NCBI GenBank assembly: GCA_031273775.1
Contig: JAISRF010000122.1
Location: 1 to 5,249, forward strand
DNA: 5,249 bases
Direction: 5' to 3'
Origin: Oscillospiraceae bacterium
GTDB taxonomy: Bacteria; Bacillota; Clostridia; Oscillospirales; Acutalibacteraceae
The translations under genes were made by a program, and so were the position numbers. Positions 1-5,137 of the stretch are shown here, piece after piece (within the stretch, counting starts at the first letter, position 1; each line of letters begins with the position of its first letter). The notes under the pieces were generated by a model that saw only the letters and a list, made by a program, of their open reading frames with translations, did not search any database and had not been told where the DNA came from.

Positions 1-1763
1 AACCATGGCTTACCGTATTCCGAAGGCGTCTCCAAAAAGGAGCGTGCCTTTTTTTCATCTATCAGCTCCAAAATCGGCGCGGTTTTACCGTTGATGAGCG
101 CAAGCAGCTTTTCTTTCAGAAGCCGCTCATAATTGGGGTTGTATGTCTTGGGATAGGGGCTTTTTTTTCGGTTCAATATGCCGTCCGGCAACAGATTGGC
201 GCAGGCGTCTCTCAGCAGCTTTTTTTCTATGCCGTTTTGCATTTTATATTCCCATGGTACATTCCATAAATATTCGGCGATCCGGTGATCCGCAAAGGGA
301 ACCCGCGCCTCCAGGCCGGAGTACATGCTGGTTCGATCCATGCGGGTCAGCAGCGTTTGCATGAACCACACGATGTTCAGGTACGTAATTTCGCGGCGGC
401 GGGCGTTTTGCGTATCCTCACCCTCCAACCGAGGCACCGCCGCAAGTGTTTCCCGGTATTTTTCATAAGCGTATTCTTTCATATTCAGTTTATTAACAAG
501 CTCATCTTTTAATAAAACGGCGCGCGCCCGGTAGTCGTTAGACCACGGAAACCCATCGGTATTCAGCAGAGCTTCGCGGTAAAACCACGGATACCCTCCG
601 AATATTTCATCCGCGCATTCGCCGGTTAACACCACCTTATTATGTTGCCCCACGACCGAGCAAAAATAGAGCAAAGAGGCATCCACGTCCGCCATGCCGG
701 GCAAATCCTTGGCCTTGGTGGATTCATAGAGTAAATCCGCCAATTCCGTCTCGGAACATTCAAGAAAGCTGTGATTCAGCGGATACTCGGCCAGCATTTC
801 CTCCACAAAGGGTCGGTCGCGCCGGGGCTGAAAGCTGCTCGATTGAAAATACCGGTCGTTGCCCTTGAAATCGAAGGAAAAGGTGTTCATCCTGCCGCCT
901 TTTTCCGCCAGATAACCGGAAGCGACCGCCGTCACAATGCTGGAGTCAATCCCGCCGGAAAGGAAACTGCATACTGGAACATCAGACACCATCTGGCGGG
1001 TCACAGCGTCCCGCACCAACCAGGACACATGCTCGCGCGTTTCTTCATAGCCGCTTGTGTGCGGACGGCTTTCCAATTCCCAGTAGCGGCTTGAGCGAAA
1101 CCCCGACCGGTCAAAAACGGCGGTGGTTCCGGGCTTGAGTTCAAACACACCGCTAAAAACGCCGCATCCGGAGGTGCGGGCGGGTCCAACGGCAAAAACC
1201 TCCCGCAGACTTTCCAGTGTGATTTTAGGCTTGATTCGCGGGTGCGCAAATAAGGCCTTCGGCTCAGAGCCGAAAACCAACGCTTCGTTTTGCAGGGTGT
1301 AAAACAAAGGTTTCACGCCCAAACGATCCCGAGCCAAAAACAGGCATCGATTCCGTCCATCCCAGATGGCAAAGGCGAAAATCCCGTTAAGCCGGTTCAC
1401 AAAGTCAATACCGTAGTGAATGTACGCGAATAGCAAAACCTCAGTGTCGGAGGTGGTTTGAAAACCGTACCCCACTTTTTCCAGCGCCGGGCGTATTTCG
1501 TCGGTGTTGTAGATTTCGCCGTTGTAGCAGACGGCAAACTCCGCGCCCTCAACCGTCCTCACCATGGGTTGAATGCCCAATGCCGGGTCGCGGATAGCAA
1601 GCCGCGCGTGGGCTAAACCGGCGTTTTCGCACAGGTATTCGCCCGCGCCGTCCCCTCCTCTACGTCGTACCGCCATACGTTGAGCCACTAAAATAGACTG
1701 CCAATACTCCGGTTCTGCAGTAAAATCTCTATGATAATCGCAAAATCCCGCAATTCCGCACAT
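1..1763 (-). CDS. asnB: Asparagine synthase (glutamine-hydrolysing), 3' end outside the window
   Basis: Cytosolic enzyme that makes asparagine from aspartate, ATP and glutamine-derived ammonia. The frame is open for 587 codons from ATG at 1763 to the left edge. Cys2 directly after Met is the expected class II glutaminase nucleophile. The N-terminal glutaminase domain (about 1-200) carries HARLAIRD (52-59), YNGEIYN (80-86) and SDTE (105-108) for glutamine binding. The synthetase domain carries the ATP pyrophosphatase loop SGGIDSS (269-275), GECADEIFGGY (381-391), whose Glu382 aligns with the catalytic glutamate of E. coli AsnB, and LEARVPF (484-490). The usual RGPD motif reads RGGD (35-38). 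The visible end, SEYGKPW, suggests about 30 residues are missing, as family members usually have 610-620. The start is supported by GAGGGG 9 nt upstream and by the need for Cys at position 2. It lies downstream of the rplQ terminator with its own likely promoter, so it is probably a separate transcription unit. Confidence 0.95.
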   Translation of the reverse strand, partial: MCGIAGFCDYHRDFTAEPEYWQSILVAQRMAVRRRGGDGAGEYLCENAGLAHARLAIRDPALGIQPMVRTVEGAEFAVCYNGEIYNTDEIRPALEKVGYGFQTTSDTEVLLFAYIHYGIDFVNRLNGIFAFAIWDGRNRCLFLARDRLGVKPLFYTLQNEALVFGSEPKALFAHPRIKPKITLESLREVFAVGPARTSGCGVFSGVFELKPGTTAVFDRSGFRSSRYWELESRPHTSGYEETREHVSWLVRDAVTRQMVSDVPVCSFLSGGIDSSIVTAVASGYLAEKGGRMNTFSFDFKGNDRYFQSSSFQPRRDRPFVEEMLAEYPLNHSFLECSETELADLLYESTKAKDLPGMADVDASLLYFCSVVGQHNKVVLTGECADEIFGGYPWFYREALLNTDGFPWSNDYRARAVLLKDELVNKLNMKEYAYEKYRETLAAVPRLEGEDTQNARRREITYLNIVWFMQTLLTRMDRTSMYSGLEARVPFADHRIAEYLWNVPWEYKMQNGIEKKLLRDACANLLPDGILNRKKSPYPKTYNPNYERLLKEKLLALINGKTAPILELIDEKKARSFLETPSEYGKPW

Positions 1764-1772
1764 TATTTCGCA

Positions 1773-1778
1773 CCCCTC
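1773..1778 (-). promoter_or_regulatory. asnB ribosome binding site
   Basis: Minus-strand GAGGGG lies 9 nt before the asnB ATG. It starts only a few bases after the candidate -10 box, so the leader would be about a dozen bases long. Confidence 0.7.
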
Positions 1779-1782
1779 ACTT

Positions 1783-1792
1783 ATTATATACC
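1783..1792 (-). promoter_or_regulatory. Candidate asnB promoter (-10 region)
   Basis: The minus strand reads TTGGTATATAAT here, giving a perfect TATAAT (1783-1788) and a TGG that could act as an extended -10 for the overlapping TATATA. I see no good -35 at the usual 16-18 bp; the nearest TTG-type hexamer (TTGTCG) is 23 bp away. TATAAT ends 19 nt before the asnB ATG, so transcription would begin just before the Shine-Dalgarno sequence. The A/T-rich setting makes a chance TATAAT fairly likely, but the site is correctly placed after the rplQ terminator. Confidence 0.45.
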
Positions 1793-1807
1793 AATATAAC
1801 AGTATAT
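1786..1807. repeat. Inverted repeat overlapping the asnB -10 region
   Basis: ATATAC (1786-1791) and GTATAT (1802-1807) form a 6-bp inverted repeat with a 10-bp gap. One arm lies in the candidate -10 box, where an operator could sit. The arms are A/T-rich and short, so chance is a real alternative. Confidence 0.25.
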
Positions 1808-1899
1808 TCGGCGACAAGCGTGGGTGTTATGCATTTTTCACCCGCCTGTTCTAACGCCACACGGGATTGACACCTACCGAATATCGCCAGGCATTCAAA
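1807..1899 (+). pseudogene. Remnant of an AraC-family regulator C-terminus
   Basis: Read on the plus strand with codons starting at 1834, the DNA encodes FFTRLF, then a TAA stop at 1852-1854, then RHTGLTPTEYRQAFK to 1899. This matches the end of the second helix-turn-helix of AraC/XylS regulators, which typically reads YFxRxFKxxxGxTPxxYR. The stop sits exactly where that pattern has Lys, so one AAA-to-TAA change would explain it. Upstream in the same frame FGDKR (1807-1821) may also be remnant, but four extra residues break the fit. No start codon or N-terminal domain is present: asnB occupies the DNA where the rest of the gene would lie. No clear native stop follows; the frame runs on through the rplQ terminator into antisense of rplQ. 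I infer a truncated, decayed gene tail convergent with rplQ. A chance match is possible but unlikely given the length. Confidence 0.65.
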
Positions 1900-1904
1900 G
1901 TGAA

Positions 1905-1937
1905 AGACGCAAAACAGGGCGGCCATTCAGCCGCCCC
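1905..1937 (-). terminator. Rho-independent terminator of the alpha operon, after rplQ
   Basis: On the minus strand GGGCGGC (1930-1936) and GCCGCCC (1917-1923) pair as a 7-bp GC-only stem around a 6-nt loop, extendable by one G-U pair (1937/1916). A T-rich tail, TGTTTTGCGTCTTT, follows at 1903-1916. It starts 35 nt after the rplQ stop. The tail is interrupted, so termination may be incomplete. The plus strand has no T-run after the stem, so it should act in one direction only. Confidence 0.75.
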
Positions 1938-1971
1938 ACAGGGTAGAAATATTGTCCGCGTCAGCGAACAC

Positions 1972-2313
1972 TTACACCAATTCCACGATCGCCATTTCAG
2001 CGGCATCGCCGCGGCGAGGTGCTGTCCGTACAATACGCACATACCCGCCATTGCGATCCGCGTATTTGGGGCCTAGTTCATCAAACAACTTCTTGACGAC
2101 ACCTTCCTTGGTGATGAATCCCAGTGCCTGACGGTAATGGTGAAGGTTATTTTCCTTGCCTATCGTGATATATTTTTCGGCAAGGGAGCGAACCTCTTTC
2201 GCGCGGGTAACGGTGGTTTCATAACGGCCGTGCTCAAGCAAAACCGTCACCTGCTGACGAAGCATGGCGCGGCGCTGAGGGGTAGTTCTTCCAAGTTTTC
2301 TTGTTCCGGGCAT
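1972..2313 (-). CDS. rplQ: 50S ribosomal protein L17
   Basis: Component of the large ribosomal subunit near the peptide exit tunnel. The 113-residue product has the typical L17 start (MPGTRKLGRTTPQRR), the central segment RAKEVRSLAEKYITIGK (38-54), and the C-terminal GGYVRIVRTAPRRGDAAEMAIVEL (89-112) shared by bacterial L17s. Length is normal (about 112-130). The frame is open for 23 more codons upstream, but that extension is not L17-like; the ATG at 2313 begins the conserved sequence and has AGGAG 11 nt ahead. It is the last gene of the alpha operon, 116 nt after rpoA, and is followed by a terminator. That spacer is much longer than the others in the operon and contains hairpins, so L17 output may be adjusted separately from rpoA. 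Confidence 0.97.
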   Translation of the reverse strand: MPGTRKLGRTTPQRRAMLRQQVTVLLEHGRYETTVTRAKEVRSLAEKYITIGKENNLHHYRQALGFITKEGVVKKLFDELGPKYADRNGGYVRIVRTAPRRGDAAEMAIVELV

Positions 2314-2324
2314 ATCCTGGCCAA

Positions 2325-2329
2325 CTCCT
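2325..2329 (-). promoter_or_regulatory. rplQ ribosome binding site
   Basis: AGGAG lies 11 nt before the ATG at 2313, a slightly long spacing, and fixes that ATG as the start. A second purine-rich AGGA touches the start codon too closely to serve. Confidence 0.65.
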
Positions 2330-2332
2330 AAC

Positions 2333-2347
2333 GCGGGGTTCACCCGC
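2333..2347 (-). promoter_or_regulatory. Small GC hairpin just upstream of the rplQ ribosome binding site
   Basis: GCGGG (2343-2347) and CCCGC (2333-2337) on the minus strand form a 5-bp all-GC stem around a 5-nt loop. It ends 3 nt before the AGGAG. It could affect ribosome access or protect the rplQ message from a 3' exonuclease. It is short and could be chance. Confidence 0.35.
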
Positions 2348-2353
2348 AAATTG

Positions 2354-2394
2354 AAAATAAAAAATGAATGTGCGCTCCGCACGGTTTTATTTTT
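2354..2394 (-). terminator. Terminator-like element between rpoA and rplQ
   Basis: GTGCG (2370-2374) and CGCAC (2378-2382) form a 5-bp stem with a 3-nt loop. On the minus strand this is followed by ATTC and then ATTTTTTATTTT (2354-2365). On the plus strand it is followed by GG and then TTTTATTTTT (2385-2394). The A/T tracts are partly complementary and could lengthen the stem imperfectly. The layout resembles a bidirectional intrinsic terminator or a partial attenuator. The GC stem is short and the minus-strand T-run starts 4 nt away, so it is weak, and rplQ beyond it must still be expressed. Confidence 0.4.
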
Positions 2395-2429
2395 CGTGCC
2401 AATCAGATATAAAACGCGTCCGTAAAAAC

Positions 2430-3377
2430 CTACTCATCCTCGCTTTTGAGCGACAAATCCATAGATTCCAGCTTTTCCTGAACCTCTTCAAGGGATTTAC
2501 GGCCTAAGTTCCGAACTTTCATCATGTCATCTTCGGACTTGTTAATTAAATCCTCTACAGTGTTGATTCCGGCACGTTTGAGACAGTTGAAGCTTCGAAC
2601 GGACAAATCAAGCTCTTCAATAGTCATTTCAAGGACCTTTTCCTTGCCCTTTTCATCCTTTTCGACCATTATTTCACCGCTGAACGCGTCATCGGAAAGG
2701 TCAATAAAGAGGTTAAGGTGCTCGGTCAGAACCTTTGCGCCCAGAGAAATTGCTTCTTTCGCGGAAATGGTGCCGTTGGTCCAGACCTCAAGGGTTAACT
2801 TGTCATAGTCGGTAATCTGACCTACACGGGTATTCTCAACGGAATAATTCACGCGTGTCACGGGCGTGTAAATAGAATCCAGTGGAATGACGCCAATCTG
2901 CGCGCGGGCAGTCTTGTTGCGTTCACTGGGCACATAGCCGCGGCCTTTGTCCAAAGTCAACTCAATATAAAGGGTTCCACCCTCCGAAAGTGTAGCAATG
3001 TGCAGGTCGGGGTTCAAAATCTCGACCTCGCTGTCCGCTTTTATCATGCCGGCGGTGACCTCGACCGGACCCTCGGCTTCAATATAAACCACTTTGGGAC
3101 CATCGCCGTGAATCTTGGCGACAAGACCCTTGATATTCAGAACGATTTCGGTTAAATCCTCTTTAACGCCTTTAAGAGTGGAGAACTCATGGACAACGCC
3201 GTCCACCTTCATGGAGGTGACGGCGACACCCGGGAGCGAGGATAAAAGCACACGGCGAAGACTGTTTCCAAGCGTTGTACCATAACCGCGTTCCAGCGGC
3301 TCAATCACAAAACGGCCGTAAGCGCCGTCCGGCTGTAAATCTTCAGATTCAACTCTGGGCTTTTCGATTTCGATCAA
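2430..3377 (-). CDS. rpoA: DNA-directed RNA polymerase alpha subunit
   Basis: The alpha subunit dimerises to nucleate assembly of beta and beta'; its C-terminal domain contacts UP elements and activators. The product has 315 residues, as usual for Bacillota. The N-terminal domain (about 1-230) holds the dimer-interface segment PLERGYGTTLGNSLRRVLLSS (27-47), EILNPDLHIATL (119-130) and VENTRVGQ (180-187). After a linker near 230-248, the C-terminal domain (about 249-310) carries RSFNCLKRAGINT (261-273) and NLGRKSLEEV (290-299). Arg261 and Asn264 align with E. coli Arg265 and Asn268, the key DNA-contact residues, so UP-element binding should be intact. The initiation codon is TTG: no ATG or GTG lies nearby in frame, the family's MIEIEKP start aligns here, and AGAGGGAGGG sits 7 nt upstream. 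It lies 44 nt after rpsD. Confidence 0.98.
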   Translation of the reverse strand: MIEIEKPRVESEDLQPDGAYGRFVIEPLERGYGTTLGNSLRRVLLSSLPGVAVTSMKVDGVVHEFSTLKGVKEDLTEIVLNIKGLVAKIHGDGPKVVYIEAEGPVEVTAGMIKADSEVEILNPDLHIATLSEGGTLYIELTLDKGRGYVPSERNKTARAQIGVIPLDSIYTPVTRVNYSVENTRVGQITDYDKLTLEVWTNGTISAKEAISLGAKVLTEHLNLFIDLSDDAFSGEIMVEKDEKGKEKVLEMTIEELDLSVRSFNCLKRAGINTVEDLINKSEDDMMKVRNLGRKSLEEVQEKLESMDLSLKSEDE

Positions 3378-3384
3378 AAGAAAA

Positions 3385-3394
3385 CCCTCCCTCT
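3385..3394 (-). promoter_or_regulatory. rpoA ribosome binding site
   Basis: The minus strand reads AGAGGGAGGG, ending 7 nt before a TTG. The strong site at ideal spacing supports TTG as the true rpoA start and may compensate for the weak initiator. Confidence 0.8.
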
Positions 3395-3421
3395 AAATTT
3401 GTCGCAAACCCAACTGTACGG

Positions 3422-4048
3422 TTATTTGGAGTAGAATTCAACAATGAGGTGTTCCTCAATGGGAACATCTATTTCCTCACGATTCGGCGACTCTACAAAT
3501 TTGCCTTCAAGGGTTTGGCGATTGACATCCAGCCACTTCGGGATGGGGCGGGACGCGTTATTTTCCAGCACAAGCTTGATTTTATTGCTTTCGCGGCTTT
3601 TTTCCCTTATGGCAATCACGTCGCCCGGCTTGAGAATATAAGACGGGATATTGACCTTTTTGCCATTTACGTTAAAATGACCGTGTACCACCAACTGGCG
3701 CGCTTCGGCGCGGGACGAACCCCAGCCAAAACGGTAAACCACATTGTCTAGGCGGCTTTCAAGCAAACGGAGCAGGTTTTCACCGGTAACGCCCTGCTTA
3801 CGCTCGGCCATTTCAAAATAATGGTGGAACTGCTTCTCACTCACGCCGTAATAACGGCGAGCACGCTGTTTGGTACGGAGCTGAAGCCCATACTCGGACA
3901 CCTTTTTACGCCCCTGGCCGTGCTGACCGGGCGCGTAGCTCCTTTTGACCACACCGCATTTATTGGAATAACACCGCTCACCTTTTAGGAAGAGCTTTTG
4001 CCCCTCGCGGCGGCAGAGCTTGCATACCGCATCGGTATATCTTGCCAT
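3422..4048 (-). CDS. rpsD: 30S ribosomal protein S4
   Basis: Primary assembly protein that binds 16S rRNA early and helps shape the mRNA entry and decoding region; in many bacteria it is also a translational repressor of its own operon. The 208-residue product begins MARYTDAVCKLCRREG. Cys9, Cys12, Cys26 and Cys31 form the zinc-binding N-terminal motif, so this is the cysteine-containing form. The S4 RNA-binding fold spans about 98-160 (RLDNVVYRFGWGSSRAEARQ, then VNGKKVNIPSYILKPGD). The C-terminus LIVEFYSK is typical. An upstream TTG could add ten residues, but they are not conserved; ATG at 4048 has GGAG 8 nt ahead and starts the family sequence. The gene lies between rpsK (30 nt) and rpoA (44 nt), as in E. 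coli and many Clostridia, whereas B. subtilis keeps rpsD elsewhere. Confidence 0.98.
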   Translation of the reverse strand: MARYTDAVCKLCRREGQKLFLKGERCYSNKCGVVKRSYAPGQHGQGRKKVSEYGLQLRTKQRARRYYGVSEKQFHHYFEMAERKQGVTGENLLRLLESRLDNVVYRFGWGSSRAEARQLVVHGHFNVNGKKVNIPSYILKPGDVIAIREKSRESNKIKLVLENNASRPIPKWLDVNRQTLEGKFVESPNREEIDVPIEEHLIVEFYSK

Positions 4049-4056
4049 AATCTTCA

Positions 4057-4060
4057 CTCC
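4057..4060 (-). promoter_or_regulatory. rpsD ribosome binding site
   Basis: GGAG 8 nt before the ATG at 4048 decides between that start and the TTG thirty bases upstream. Confidence 0.75.
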
Positions 4061-4066
4061 GTTCAG

Positions 4067-4078
4067 ATTAATTGTCAA
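4067..4078 (-). repeat. TGACAATTAAT repeat copy in the rpsK-rpsD spacer
   Basis: The minus strand reads TTGACAATTAAT (4067-4078). Eleven of these bases (4067-4077) match the plus-strand sequence at 5100-5110 exactly, in the opposite orientation. AATTGTCAATT within it is a near-palindrome. It may be a reduced copy of the heptamer array in the infA-rpmJ spacer. It is short and A/T-rich, so chance cannot be excluded. Confidence 0.35.
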
Positions 4079-4483
4079 TTAAACGCGTCTGCGTTTCGGC
4101 GGCCGACAGCCGTTGTGTGGAATAGGCGTGACATCTTTAATCAAGGTAACGTCCAGCCCGGCGGTTTGCAAGGCGCGTATGGCGGCTTCACGACCGGAAC
4201 CGGGACCCTTCACAAAAACCTCCACGGTTTTGAGCCCATGCTCCATGGCGGCTTTCGCGGCGGTCTCAGCGGCGGACTGGGCGGCAAACGGGGTGGATTT
4301 CCGGGAACCCCTAAAGCCCAATTCACCGGCAGAGGCCCATGAAAGCGCGTTCCCTTGCACGTCCGTAATGGTGACGATGGTATTGTTAAAGGTAGACTGA
4401 ATATGCACGGCCCCGCGCTCAATATTCTTTTTCTCGCGCCGACGGCGGGTGGTTGCGGCGGTCTTTTTTCCCTTTGTTGCCAT
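4079..4483 (-). CDS. rpsK: 30S ribosomal protein S11
   Basis: Small-subunit platform protein that lines the mRNA exit and E-site region with S7 and S18. The 134-residue product has a basic N-terminal tail (TRRRREKKNIERG, 12-24), the strand segment AVHIQSTFNNTIVTITDVQGN (25-45), GFRGSRKSTPFAAQ (56-69), VKGPGSGREAAIRALQ (91-106), and the invariant C-terminus PHNGCRPPKRRRV (122-134). The Asn-Gly of that tail is the site that becomes isoaspartate in E. coli S11. Length is normal (about 129-134). The ATG at 4483 has AGGAGGGG upstream at 4494-4501. It begins 27 nt after the rpsM stop, and the upstream end of the frame matches family starts. Confidence 0.98.
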   Translation of the reverse strand: MATKGKKTAATTRRRREKKNIERGAVHIQSTFNNTIVTITDVQGNALSWASAGELGFRGSRKSTPFAAQSAAETAAKAAMEHGLKTVEVFVKGPGSGREAAIRALQTAGLDVTLIKDVTPIPHNGCRPPKRRRV

Positions 4484-4510
4484 TTTTCTAAAACCCCTCC
4501 TGTGGCGGAT

Positions 4511-4879
4511 TTATTTTTTCTTGTTGGCGATGGTCTTTTTCGGCCCCTTGCGGGTACGCGCGTTAGTCTTGGAACGCTGACCGCGCACGGGTAATCCCTT
4601 GCGATGCCGGATTCCGCGGTAACACCCGACTTCGACCAGACGCTTGACATCAAACGCCACCTCGCGGCGGAGGTCACCCTCTACCGTCAGGTTCTTTTCA
4701 ATGTATTCCCTTAATTTGGAGACCTCGTCCTCGGTAAGATTTTTGCACCGGGTGTCCGGATTAATTCCGGTGGATTCCAGCAAAACGTTGGAGGTTTTCC
4801 TCCCGATTCCCAAAATATAAGTCAACCCGATTTCAACCCGTTTTTCATTGGGCAGGTCAACACCGGCAATACGCGCCAT
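4511..4879 (-). CDS. rpsM: 30S ribosomal protein S13
   Basis: Small-subunit head protein that forms bridges to the 50S subunit and contacts P-site tRNA through its basic tail. The 122-residue product has the N-terminal MARIAGVDLPNEKRVEIGLT (1-20), the helix-hairpin-like YILGIGRKTS (21-30), central helices with LREYIEKN (56-63), and the diagnostic CYRGIRHRKGLPVRGQRS (86-103) followed by the Lys-rich tail to 122. Length fits the family (about 120-125). A GTG twelve bases upstream is in frame but overlaps the Shine-Dalgarno GGAGG and would add MHLY; the ATG at 4879 gives the conserved MARIAG start. It follows rpmJ by 69 nt, with a hairpin in that spacer. Confidence 0.98.
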   Translation of the reverse strand: MARIAGVDLPNEKRVEIGLTYILGIGRKTSNVLLESTGINPDTRCKNLTEDEVSKLREYIEKNLTVEGDLRREVAFDVKRLVEVGCYRGIRHRKGLPVRGQRSKTNARTRKGPKKTIANKKK

Positions 4880-4890
4880 GTATAAATGCA

Positions 4891-4895
4891 CCTCC
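4891..4895 (-). promoter_or_regulatory. rpsM ribosome binding site
   Basis: GGAGG lies 11 nt before the ATG at 4879. It overlaps the alternative GTG (4889-4891), which rules that codon out as a start served by this site. Confidence 0.75.
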
Positions 4896-4906
4896 GTTGA
4901 ATTGTA

Positions 4907-4937
4907 AAGGCAACTTTCTGAAGTTGCCTTAAGGCAA
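4907..4937 (-). promoter_or_regulatory. Intercistronic hairpin with overlapping palindrome, rpmJ-rpsM
   Basis: AAGGCAACTT and AAGTTGCCTT (arms 4907-4916 and 4921-4930) form a perfect 10-bp stem with a 4-nt loop. The inner arm plus the next seven bases make a perfect 14-bp palindrome, TTGCCTTAAGGCAA (4924-4937). No T-run follows on either strand, so it is not a standard terminator. In the message it sits between the rpmJ stop and the rpsM ribosome binding site, where it could stabilise or direct processing of the mRNA, or bind a regulator. Confidence 0.6.
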
Positions 4938-4948
4938 AGAATAAAAAT

Positions 4949-5062
4949 TTAGCCCTGACGTTGTTTATGCTTGGGGTTTTCGCAAATCACCATAACCTTG
5001 CCCTTGCGCTTGATGATTTTACATTTTTCGCAGATACGCTTTACAGACGGTCTGACTTTCAT
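4949..5062 (-). CDS. rpmJ: 50S ribosomal protein L36
   Basis: Smallest large-subunit protein; it stabilises rRNA packing through a zinc ribbon. The 37-residue product begins MKVRPSVKRICEKCK and ends ENPKHKQRQG. The ligands Cys11, Cys14, Cys27 and His32 are all present, so this is the zinc-binding form. Length is exactly the usual 37-38. The ATG at 5062 is preceded by AAAGGA (5073-5078 region) about 10 nt away. The gene follows infA by 75 nt and precedes rpsM by 69 nt, the standard infA-rpmJ-rpsM order. Confidence 0.97.
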   Translation of the reverse strand: MKVRPSVKRICEKCKIIKRKGKVMVICENPKHKQRQG

Positions 5063-5085
5063 AGCGGAACATTCCTTTCGCTCAA

Positions 5086-5107
5086 TGACAATTGACAGCT
5101 GACAATT
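5086..5107 (+). repeat. Three tandem heptamers in the infA-rpmJ spacer
   Basis: Three adjacent 7-bp units read TGACAAT (5086-5092), TGACAGC (5093-5099) and TGACAAT (5100-5106) on the plus strand. The first and third are identical; the middle differs at two bases. The array also reads as an imperfect palindrome around CAGCTG. It lies in the untranslated spacer upstream of the rpmJ ribosome binding site. I know no function for it. Confidence 0.5.
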
Positions 5108-5137
5108 AATAGTAACTGAATCTCTAAATTCTAACCT

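Noticed and set aside
143..1249. Several open frames overlapping asnB on both strands
   Set aside because: The minus-strand asnB frame is continuous for 587 codons with catalytic motifs throughout; the others have no recognisable protein features.
1867..1872. Plus-strand TTGACA as a -35 promoter box
   Set aside because: No -10-like hexamer follows at 16-18 bp (the sequence is GGCATT), and the bases are explained by the AraC-like reading frame.
1764..1971. T-box or other amino-acid riboswitch ahead of asnB
   Set aside because: The gap is filled by the rplQ terminator and the AraC-like remnant, and I found no specifier-type stem, T-box consensus or leader terminator before the asnB ribosome binding site.
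2314..2382. Twenty-three-codon upstream extension of L17
   Set aside because: It covers the hairpins and ribosome binding site of the rpoA-rplQ spacer and has no L17 character.
4049..4078. TTG start giving S4 ten extra residues
   Set aside because: The extension lies in the spacer and repeat, has no ribosome binding site of its own, and S4 proteins begin at MARY.
2524..4677. Plus-strand and alternate minus-strand open frames across rpoA, rpsD, rpsK and rpsM
   Set aside because: They are antisense or out-of-frame shadows of strongly conserved genes, with no ribosome binding sites or family character.
4880..4891. GTG start giving S13 four extra N-terminal residues
   Set aside because: The GTG overlaps the GGAGG ribosome binding site, and the added residues are not part of the conserved S13 start.
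4905..4930. Internal promoter for rpsM from TTGCCT and TACAAT words
   Set aside because: The two words are either adjacent or 25 bp apart, and the TTGCCT copies are the arms of the hairpin.
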